Origin: Cerioporus squamosus
Lineage: Eukaryota > Basidiomycota > Agaricomycetes > Polyporales > Polyporaceae
NCBI GenBank assembly: GCA_022592435.1
Contig: JABYQS010000089.1
Span: forward strand, 97,501 to 161,500
Reading direction: 5' to 3'
Length of the DNA: 64,000 nt
Part shown: in pieces, positions 1 to 9,155 of the stretch
Layout: each line of letters starts with the position of its first letter
Position numbering within the stretch: the first letter of the stretch is position 1
The notes under the pieces: generated by a model
Databases searched by the model: none
Told to the model about the DNA's origin: nothing
What the model saw: the letters and a program-made list of their open reading frames with translations, nothing else
Program-made: the position numbers and the translations under genes

Positions 1-500
1 ATCAGACTCCGCACGAGGAGGGTTGCACAGCCTGAGGAAATTCTGCATGCGTCATCCGGCCTGGTGAGTTCTCCAAGATGTGCATCGTGTCTCTGGCAAG
101 TTGCGAGGGCCTCGAAGGCATGCTAGCTTGAATACTCGCCGGAATTCGGTCAGTGGGCTGGGGTGTGGCTTAAAGCCGAACGTCTGGGTATGATAACAAT
201 AGTATTCCGCCGAGTTCACAGCCCCCCTCCTGATAACTTGAAGTTACAGCGGCATACGCTCACCCTGCGGTTATACCAATCTGTCATGTTACATCTCTCT
301 GATCCAAATCCCCACCGAGAGCGGCTTCCACTGGAGTTCACGACATGATTGCCCTGTAGCTCGCAACCCTTCCTATCCAGAGCACTCTACACCGGTCTCA
401 CATTGTTGCTGGACACGGTATGCATCTGGACCGGAGTCTGAGCTTAGCTACGTGTAAGATGAGAACGAGCTTGCACTCACCGTCGCCGACTTGAGCCCTT
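1..500. other. No gene recognised at the left edge
   Basis: I see no reading frame with protein-like composition, no RNA gene and no repeat here. The stretch lies downstream of the minus-strand gene that ends at 501, so it probably holds that gene's 3' untranslated region and intergenic DNA. Confidence 0.4.
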
Positions 501-1293
501 TCACGTACTAACTGACTGCCGATGCCATTCATGCTTCGGGTACAGAGATCTATACCATTGCGCAGGACCTAGCAGACGCTCCAGCCAGTTGAAAGTGGCC
601 TCCTTAATCGGCGGTCGTTTCATGTATTCTTCTTTAGCGAAGGTAATTGCCAGCATTTGTCTGCCGGAGCCGTCTTCCGTCGAGTACAGATGCACCTCCC
701 CCGGGTTGACTTCGACTTTGCAGTCCCCTTCGTTCTTCACGTAGAAGAAGGGTATGGTTCTGGTATGACCAAGGTCCGCGAGGAGCCCCTTTCCATGGCA
801 GAATCTGGCGAATTGACCTGTCGGTGTTATGAAGTTTGAATCGGGGTGCGCGTCCGCGCCAAACGCCATGCGTAGGCCAGCCAAAGGCGTAGTAATATTC
901 GCCGGTGAACCAATCACTAGGCGGGTCACTGGATATTCGGCCAATGAACTGGCGCGGATGTCGTCTCTGGTAGGCGGCGGGTATCTCTTCATGATCTCCT
1001 TCGCCCTCTCAATCTAGCACGCAATGGTTTTATCTGAATGATTGCGCCTCGATGTTTATGAGCAGCGACTCACAGAGAAATCTGACACGACGGCGAAGCC
1101 CTCTTTGAAGTCATAGACATACCGATGAACCCGGCCGCGCTCGCCAATTGCCGACTTCGGCGGCTAACCTGGACAATTCAAACCTCTTCTCGCTCTCCGA
1201 ACCACCATCTTGTCCACGGCCATCTGATACCCTGTCGGTAACAAGGTAGACTTGGTCGAATATGTCGGCATTCTCAAAAGTAGGCCAGGATTC
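501..1293 (-). CDS. Hypothetical protein, 5' end unresolved
   Basis: I do not recognise the family. The last exon (501-1013) encodes about 170 residues and joins in phase to an exon at 1074-1163 across a 60 bp GT-AG intron. A further exon ending at 1231 joins in phase across a 67 bp GT-AG intron (1164-1230) and reads through a plausible sequence (ESWPTFENADIFDQVYLVTD) until an in-frame stop near 1300. The protein is soluble-looking, with no signal peptide or membrane segment in the visible part. Its 5' portion overlaps, on the opposite strand, the first exon of the MATH/BTB gene that starts at 1262, so either the two genes overlap head to head or this one is truncated. The C-terminal exon is the secure part; the start is not known. 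Confidence 0.55.
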
Positions 1294-3721
1294 TCAAGTC
1301 AATCAAGTTCCTGACGCGAGGGAGAACACGACGCTCCGCTTTGAGTGGGTTGTCCGAGGCTTGAAGAACTTGTTTGACAACAGGTAACGACTCGGATGCG
1401 GACCTATTGCCGTCGAAAGATCTGATGTTGGCTCGCACAGCAAAGGGGAAGCAAAGTCAAAGGTCACGAAGTCGCCTAGGTTTGGAGATGGCCGATGGCA
1501 GGTCCGTAAGCCCCTATACGGGTCGCCGGGCTCGGTTAAGTGAATCTTGGCTTACACGCATCCGCTGGTAGATATTGTTTTACGCCAACTCCGGCGTCGT
1601 GGACCGAGAGGGGCAGACGTTCGTGAGCTTGTATCTTTCGTGTGAGGTTGGTGCCACTGTGAATGGATGCCGTGCGCGTTTTCGATAGCTGAAACTTGTG
1701 ATTGCTCTAGCCCACGGCAGAGGAAAAAGAGAAAGCGGTGAACAGGAAGTGAGCGTGGACGCAGTGGTGCTCCTAAACACGTAACATCCTAACCTGCGCA
1801 CCGACAGATGGTGTCGAGAGGGCCTGTTTGATTTCGACTTCGCGATCCGCAAGTGCGCAACGACAGCTTGAAACGCGTCTCCACGCTGATCATGGACTGC
1901 CCAGTGTCGCTAAGACCATGGAGTTTGCTTCGAAGTCCGCCCATGACCATACGTTCCACTATCCAGGGGTGAGCTCAGCCCCAGTAAACGAGCATCACCC
2001 TATCAGTCCTGACGGAGAGAATCGCAGGCCCAGAATTGGGGATGGGTACAGTTCGCTCGGAGAGACGCGGTGTACTACCAGCCACCCACTGTGAGGCAAC
2101 AGGATGCATTCACGATCGTATGCACTATCACCACCGCGTTTGTACCTGCCACGTCGGCTCCTGCAATCCCTCGATACCTCATACCGAAGGACCTCCTCGA
2201 CTCAATGGGTAGCCTTCTGGACGAGTACGTAACTTACCCCGAGTTGCACACCATGGGCAAGCTACTGAGCCTATGATAGCCCTATGTATTCCGACATCGA
2301 ATTCGTACTGCCCCGACGTGGGCGGGAACCGCGAAGGATCTATGCATCCAAGAAGCTCCTTCGAAGAATTGACTACTACGATACCAGTGCGTTCCATGCC
2401 TTCAAACGTCAGCGACACGGCAGCTGATTCTGTGCAGTGTTCAGATCAGGATTCTCCGAGAGCGCGGCGGACGTTGAGGCGGACGCAGACTATGCGCCAG
2501 CAGACGATGCGAGTATGTCTGAACTCGGCGGGTTCGCGCAGCAGTTCGACGACTCGGACTTTGAGGACGACGATGAAAACTTGGACAACGACGCAGACTT
2601 CCCTATGGGAGAGTCGGAGCGACAAGAGACGCACGGTACGCATCGGACGGACGGCGGCTCAGTGCAGATGGATACACCGACAGTATCGAGCAAACGCATC
2701 TCGGTGACCAACGATGACACCCTGGAGCCACCGATTCTCTTCGGCGCAGACGTGCTAGACCAGAGCGACGAACAGGGCCCGAGTGTACGGAACACCCGCC
2801 CAAAACTATCCCATCCCTCCACGCCGAGGAGCAGAGAGCTTGCACTGGAGCAGAATGAGGCACATCCAGTAACACAACCCCTCATCACGACCACCAGAGA
2901 CCAAGTCGAGATACCAGGACCTAGGAAGGCGCGTGTTGTCGTGCGGGACGTCGCATATTCAACTTATCGCGCCGCGCTGTACTACGTAAGCTTCATCTTC
3001 TTTTCCTGCCGGGTTTTGTCTCCATCTCATAAGTGAGACTACGCAGATTTACACAGACATGATCCTATTCGCGCCGCTCTCCTCGTCGTTCCTCGGAACA
3101 TCCACCCCGTCGGCCGTTGCTCACCAAGGTTCTTCTGTAGTCTCGACGCCAGCCGCCTTGCCTTCCGAAGCCCCGCCTTTCTCTGGTTCCGTCGTCGTTG
3201 GCCCGCGCTCGCGCAGGGAGTGGATAGCGGAGTGGGAGCGCACCAACCCGGGCAGGATCAGGCCGCCATCCGCAAAGTCGGTATACCGCCTCGCTGAACG
3301 TAAGCACCCAGCGGGCCCAAGCGAGTGCACTAGAGCTGACTGGTGGACACAGAGCTCGGACTGCAGGACCTGAAGGAACGCGCGTTCCAACACATCATGA
3401 AGTCGCTGACTGTTGACACCGTCGTGCACGAGGTCTTCTCCGCGTTCTCGGCCGCCTTCGAGAACGTCCGCAGGGTCGAGGTCGACTATATGCTTGAGCA
3501 CTGGGACGACGTCCGCAAGGGCGCCATGCTCAATATTGGCCAGTACCTCCGCTCTGGCAGGTACCCCGGCTTCGACGACGGTGTGTATCTCTCTGAGTCC
3601 GAGACTTTGCTGTGCTCCCGACGCTCACGTTTCAATTGGTACCTCCGTAGTGTGGCCTGTCATCATTCAGAAGCTTGTAACCGACGAGAAGAAAAGCGAG
3701 GGTGAGCAGTTCCCTCGCTGA
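1262..3721 (+). CDS. MATH and BTB/POZ domain protein
   Basis: Proteins with an N-terminal MATH domain and a BTB/POZ domain usually act as substrate adaptors of Cul3 ubiquitin ligases; that role is inferred here. I rebuilt 12 exons: 1262-1383, 1441-1501, 1572-1646, 1711-1748, 1808-1852, 1905-1968, 2028-2224, 2280-2386, 2438-2985, 3047-3299, 3353-3580, 3651-3721. They sum to 1809 nt, a 602-residue protein. MATH hallmarks are seen in order: FEWVVRGLKNLF (about residue 27), FGDGRWQILFYANSG, VSLYLSCE, REGLFDFDFAIRN, NWGWVQFARRD. The BTB part begins at about residue 201 (YSDIEFVLPRRG, then YYDTMFRSGFSES). It is interrupted by a roughly 150-residue acidic, Ser/Thr-rich stretch and resumes at about residue 405 (ALYYIYTDMILFAPLSSSF). 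It ends with the helical tail (VYRLAEQLGLQDLKERAF, GRYPGFDDVWPVI). All introns are 47-70 bp GT-AG. The ATG at 1262 is the only one available before the MATH motif. Confidence 0.9.
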
Positions 3722-4278
3722 AGCACTAATCCCTGACTGTGGCCATCGAATGGTTGCTGCTGTAACTCTTGCTATCCTGTCTTGCTCCTGTATCAATAGG
3801 TTACCCTGTCGTGCTGTCGTTTCCCGGATGCAATAAATGCTCGAAATTGCAGGAAAGTTATTTGGAGTGAACCGACAACTTACTCGCCGCAGCTGCACGA
3901 AAGAAGTCCAGTATAGCAGACCCCCCATATCTTCAAGTAAGGCCCAGTCGCCGGTGGAAAGAAGGACCGGTGTAAGTAAGTCGAAGACACGGCACACGGT
4001 GGCGCACCGGACAAGGTATTTTCGCTCTCACACTTTCCGTTAATGTTCGGTGGCTCACCGTCGCGGACGCAGCGCGGACGTCATCTGGAAAGCGAGAAGA
4101 CTGCGGTGGCGCGGAGAATACCCGACAATATACACGATGACAAGCATAGCAACAGCAAAGCATAACGCCTCAATGAGCGAAAGACGCAACAGCTCCCGAC
4201 ATGCGCGACGCAAATCTATCCCGACACTCGACACCTGACCCAAAGTGAAATCGACAGCAGGAAGGCCCAGTAGGAGGC
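3722..4278. other. Intergenic region between convergent genes
   Basis: The MATH/BTB gene ends at 3721 on the plus strand and the GRASP gene ends at 4279 on the minus strand. The 557 bp between them should contain both 3' untranslated regions. Short open frames here lack protein-like composition, and I see nothing else. Confidence 0.5.
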
Positions 4279-6188
4279 CTAATCGACACTCGTGAGACTG
4301 CCCTGCGAGTTCGCGTCGGTTGTGTCCGTCATGTCTGCCGTGCTTTCCAGGTCGCCGTCCTCATCATCTGCATCATCATCATCCCTCGCCAACGCCCCGG
4401 TCGCCGCCCTCGTTCCTGAACCTGAACCTGACCCTCGAGGGGTCCCCGCTCGCACGATGAACTCGCCGCCGCCGAACGACGACGCGCGTGGTGCGCCCAT
4501 CCACGAGGGCGTGCGGGGGCTCATGCTCGTGCCCGTGCCGAGACCTTGACGCGAAAACGTAAAAGAGAGAGTGGCGTTGAGTGTGCGGCTCAGACGTTCA
4601 GGAGCGGCGGGACGAGTCACCGTTCATGTAACCCGCGCCGAACGGGCGCGTCGGCGTCGGGGTGGACGCGCGGGGACTTGAGACGGAGTTGGACGCGGAC
4701 CGTGGTGGGGGACCTGGCCGGCCTACGGGGGTTTGCGGTTGCGGCTGGGCGACAGGAATGGGAGCGGCGACGGGAGCAGGGACCGGGCTGGGTTCTCGGT
4801 CGTGGTTGTGTCCTTGAATGTGGTCATGGTCATGGTTGTGACTGGCTGTATGGTGGGAGTGGTGGTGGTAATTGTGGTCGCCGTGGGTATGAGGATGGGA
4901 GTGGCCGTTGTCATGCTCGTGATCATGTCCGTTATGGTCGTGCTGGTGTTGGTGCGCATGCGGTGTTTCCACTTCCTCCGTATCGTATCCTTGTGGTGAG
5001 TGCTGTGGACGCTGTGCGCCGGCCCGCTCGCCATACGCAGAAGAAGTTTGATAGGCAGGGTCATGTTCATGCACATAGTTTTGGCCGTAGGACTGCACAC
5101 GTTCCCACTCCTCCCGCTCCCATTGCATGCGCTCCTCGAGCTCCTCGGGGGTCTCCGCAGGGCCAGGAAGATCAGCCGGGACGAACAGCTGCTGCTCTTC
5201 GAAGTCTTCGGAGCCGTCATCCTGTGCGAGCTCCGGGGGTATAGCACCTGGCTCACGATCGGCAGGTAACGGGGGTATCCGATGCAAGAGACCGAAACTG
5301 TAGACAGATGTATGTTAGGGTCCCGAAAACGCTCGACAAGGATACAACCATACCCAAAGACGCATCCTAGCAACCCTTCGCCGCCCCAATGACGATTAGG
5401 TATGAGGACGACTTCTCGGATGGAGCTGCGAAGTTGGGATAAACACTATCAGACAGATGTCCGCGCACGGAAAGAGCAACGACCTTACTCAAAGTCGTAA
5501 GAATATACGTATACGCGCAGTGGTTTCTCAATGTGCTGCAACGGCATGTCGTAAGTGGCCAAGTCACCAGGAACGCACCACGAGGGTGCCACGGACATGA
5601 AAAGTACGCACTGCCTCCACTACGTCGTAGAAGTCGCCCTCTGCGCTGAGGACGCCGCCGGACCAGCCAATGATCCAGTCGCCATATGGCACGAGTCCGG
5701 CGCTCTCCGCAGGGCTGCCTTCGAGGACGTCGAGAACGTGCCACACGTTGTCCATCGCAAACTCGGGTTCACACACGCGCATGCTGAGGCCCAGGAGAGA
5801 AGGCTTCCGGTCGGCCTCGGGCTCTTGCGGGTCCGGGATTGCATGGGGGGATGACCAGTCGCGCGAGGGCACGATAGGCACGACTGTCGGACAGATGGCT
5901 CTAGCTCGCGCCAGGAATAGAGACATGTGTACACGTACCACGAGTCTCTTGGCTTTTGCTGTTCCAGACGAGCAGATTGAGGGTCCTTCCTTCGTGGCTC
6001 TCGACTATCCTCTCTAGCTCCGACGCGTCCACGGTGTTGTTCGACGCAAGAGAGTCGCCCTTGTACCCAACTACGAAGTCAAAGTAGGGTTCGATGGTCG
6101 TCTGCGACGCCGGCGAAGAAGGTGTGACGCGGAGAACATGAAGTGCGCGCGGTGGTGTTTGTGATGCCGTAGACTGTCCCGCTCCCAT
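4279..6188 (-). CDS. GRH1: GRASP55/65-family Golgi reassembly-stacking protein (Grh1-like)
   Basis: GRASP proteins are peripheral Golgi/early-secretory membrane proteins with two PDZ-like folds; they tether membranes and take part in COPII traffic and unconventional secretion. Six exons (written in transcription order): 6188-5939, 5883-5612, 5535-5489, 5425-5354, 5297-4621, 4544-4279. They sum to 1584 nt, 527 residues. The N terminus MGAGQS fits an N-myristoylation site (Gly2, Ser6). The first PDZ-like half shows LHVLRVTPSSPA and a GYKGDSL loop. The second shows VLEGSPAESAGLVPYGDWII and EKPLRVYVYSYDFDSIREV, then LIPNRHWGGEGLLGC and the family signature GLLHRIP at about residue 216. The C-terminal third is low complexity and includes a histidine-rich tract (about residues 327-379, 24 His in 53) followed by Pro/Ser-rich and acidic segments. 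The PDZ part is well conserved; the tail is not expected to be. Confidence 0.92.
4802..4960 (-). repeat. Histidine-rich coding low-complexity tract in the GRASP gene
   Basis: This part of GRASP exon 5 encodes mostly alternating His-Asp/Glu/Asn/Gly (for example HDHNGHDHEHDNGHSH). It encodes 24 histidines in 53 residues, at about protein positions 327-379. The DNA is a degenerate CAY-rich tract. Poly-His-Asp runs of this kind in other proteins bind transition metals; whether this one does is unknown. Confidence 0.85.
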
Positions 6189-7100
6189 TCCGCCCTAACT
6201 CGGGTGTATATCAAGTCGCAGCAGGCCTTTCAAAAGACTAGAGAAGCACAAGGTTCAGATGGAAGTCAAAGCCGAGTAGTTATGGGGAGAAGGTGAGGAA
6301 GATGCGAGTGGCAAGTGGTGCAGACGCGCGCCGTTGTGGCATCCAATCAATTAGCGCCCTTAATACCGGCTATCGGGCGATAGCCGCAAATAGAAGGTGC
6401 TCAAGAACACACCTCGGTGAGCGGAATCGCGCGCGGTGAATATTCGAACTTGATATTGAAAAGCCGAGACATATGTTAGGTCCCTATGACATGCTTATAG
6501 ACCCAGTTCGGGAGAAACAGAGCTGAGACGCGAGCACTTGCACCATCTGGACTCGGAGGAGTCCGGGATTCCCGTCATCATACTACCACCAGCACCGGAC
6601 ACTTAGAATTACGCTAAGGACATGACGCAGAGACGACACGCCAATACGTAAGTAAAATTGGACCGTACTAGTACATAGCACGGGAGACGTTATGTCCTAT
6701 ACGAAGCTGCGGACTCTGGCTCCCATGGGTTATACAACGAGCCAGGAGCTACCGTCAGCATCGTTCTTGCTATCAGTAACCGAGTGTAGAGTGAGGACTA
6801 TGCGCACAGAGGTATCGCAAACGTCGTAGTACGGAGTGCTCTGGGGTGCCATCCCAACGTCCCAATCGTCGTCAGGCTACCTGGGGTCCAATGGCTTGAC
6901 TTGCGATGTTCGGCAAGGCACTGCACCCCGTAGTACTCTTCCCTACTAGGAATGCCGATTCGGAGCGAGTGCAACAGTGGAACGTAAACATGACTGTCTC
7001 CTACTGAGTGATGTCAGCCCGAACAGACATACTCGCCCAGACAGTGCAAGACTCACCTCGAATTTATCCGTACATATGTCCGAGGTATACACTGCTCAGC
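6189..7100. other. Intergenic, upstream of the GRASP gene
   Basis: No convincing coding frame. It starts with the GRASP promoter side. A perfect 9 bp hairpin with a 2-base loop lies at 6367-6386 (arms 6367-6375 and 6378-6386, CGGCTATCG and its complement). I see no RNA gene around it. Confidence 0.4.
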
Positions 7101-9155
7101 CGGCACCCAGAACCCGTGAGCGAGCAGAGCACACGGACTGAATGCGCAACTTACTTTCATTTCTCAATAGAGTCGATCTCGCCGCTCGAATCAAGATGTC
7201 CCCTCCGGCCGTACCGATCGAGACGTCGAGCGTAGATCTGTGTGGGATCGTTTTGTCCCGCCGTGGGTGTGGAACCTTGAAACAGAATGAGACGACCGGG
7301 TCGGGAATCCCCTGCATCACCATCAACAGAGTTCAGCTTGCCTGTAATGTCTTAGTGCAGAACCCTCGGACGTCTCCATTCACTCTGTGGGCGCTGAGAA
7401 GCTACCATCCCGTCGGGAAGCCGCATACAATCCATACAACATCGCTCACGAGCACTAACCACAGTCTCAGTGGCTCTGCGTCGGCGGGGAGAGCTCCAAC
7501 ACAAGTTCAGAAAACTTGGTTAACCAACCGGCTAAGATTGGCTCCGTGGTTACTTGAGGAGGCAGCGATGGCCTCTGGGACGCTGTCTTCCCCACCAGCA
7601 GTTCTTCCGCGTTCTACCCAGAGTGTTTCCGAGCATCAACCGGCAGCAGAGGCTTCTCTCGGTCAGCAGGGATCAAACAGCGGTCAGGGGAACAATGTGC
7701 TCACGGAACCGCAAGTCAAAGAAGAGGCACCAGAAGCAGCACATCTCCGCAAGCGACGGGAGCGACGGGTCGCAGCCGTATACGCCCCGAGAATTCCAGG
7801 GGCCTGGAGATCTTGGAGCCGAGTTCCAGAGCTTAACGGCTACGTGTCCGTCCGCAAGGATCCGGCCAGGGTTGAGGGAGGGAGTCTTGGAAACAGGGAG
7901 CACCATGGAATTGCGTCCGATCAAGGCGGGTTTTGAAATGGGCGTCGGAAGCCGGTTGTTGAACGTTACGAATCGCGACAGCAAGTCGAACCTCGCGGTC
8001 TGCGGGATCGCGCGACCCCGCTTTCCCATGACATGCAGGCAGATTTGGGAGGTGCGAGGAGAGTCGGAGTCTTCAGTGTCGAAAGGGGAAGTCTAGACGG
8101 GGTTAGAAGGAGGACGAAGCATGGGATACGAGCAGTACATTGGCTTGAGCGGACGCTGTAGCAGCTAGACCAGAGAGAATCAGAGGGGATTGATGACCTC
8201 ATGATTATCCGAAGATATGTGCCCGTCTCGGTTGTGCGACATCCGGAGACTTCGTCTCCTGTGGGAGAGTGTTGGGAGCAACAATCGCGACAGTGGTGAG
8301 GGACCGACCACGCACATATAGCGTCCGTGATGATAACCGGAGGACTTGAGCTGGATGTCCGATGCTGTAGGGGCGTTGTCAGAATTTGTTGGTCAGTCGG
8401 AGAATATTCTCGCGTAGAGAAATCGCACCATGGGCAACTGCATACGATACCTGCATCGGATGATTTCACATCGATGCGGGATATTTGCGTAGTGCAGCGT
8501 CGACGGTGGTGGAGGACAACTTTCGACTTCGGGAAGACCCCGGAGACGCCGTTTAGAGCCACCTCGACTCATCTTTTGCCTCCATAGGTTGTCGACCAAG
8601 CAGTCTAGCTGAGTTACGAACCTACCTCTTACTCGGTTCTAGAGCAGCATTCACTAGTGAGTTATGGATTTTTCGGCTGAGGCACAATACACTTCACTTG
8701 CCAAATATCATCGCTGCAGATCGGGTTCTGCCAGTGACCTACAGAGAGAACCAGCGAAGAAGTCCCATCAGTTAGGCGGCATGTCGCCTACTCATGCATA
8801 CTGCGCGTGGACCTCAGGACCGCAAGTGCAAGGAGACTGAGAGACCGCGCTACGCTCGCCCAACTTGGAGAAGGCCGCGTGGGTGTGACTGTCACGGTGT
8901 GACGTAGCCCGTCACGGTCGCTGCTGACGTCGGCGCTCAAGAAAACGCTGCACTCTGTTTCTTGCTCGACGCTCGTTTCGTGCGCGAAAACTTACACAGG
9001 CTCACCTGTCTCTCGCCCCGTGATACTGGTCAACGTCCTGCGAGGCTGAAAAGTAGAGGAGCGGAGCTGCGGTATGAGGTGCGTGCCTTCAGTGACTGTC
9101 GCGTGTGCAGGATGCTAAACACGAAAGTTTGCGTGAACGCCTTGCAGTTGACTAT
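7101..9155. other. No confident gene; ambiguous overlapping open frames
   Basis: Several open frames of 120-264 codons occur on both strands between about 7140 and 8560. They overlap each other, and none shows a family motif, codon pattern or splice structure that I can defend. A plus-strand frame at 7142-7936 has a charged Gln/Glu/Arg-rich end, but no domain is visible. The last 300 bp (about 8860-9155) is presumably the promoter of the PPR-like gene and contains TGACGTCG near 8932. A decayed gene or an unrecognised spliced gene here cannot be excluded. Confidence 0.3.

Noticed and set aside
7142..8562. Three overlapping frames of 118-264 codons that might be a gene
   Set aside because: They conflict with each other, show no motif, and I could not build a spliced model; recorded only as an unassigned stretch.
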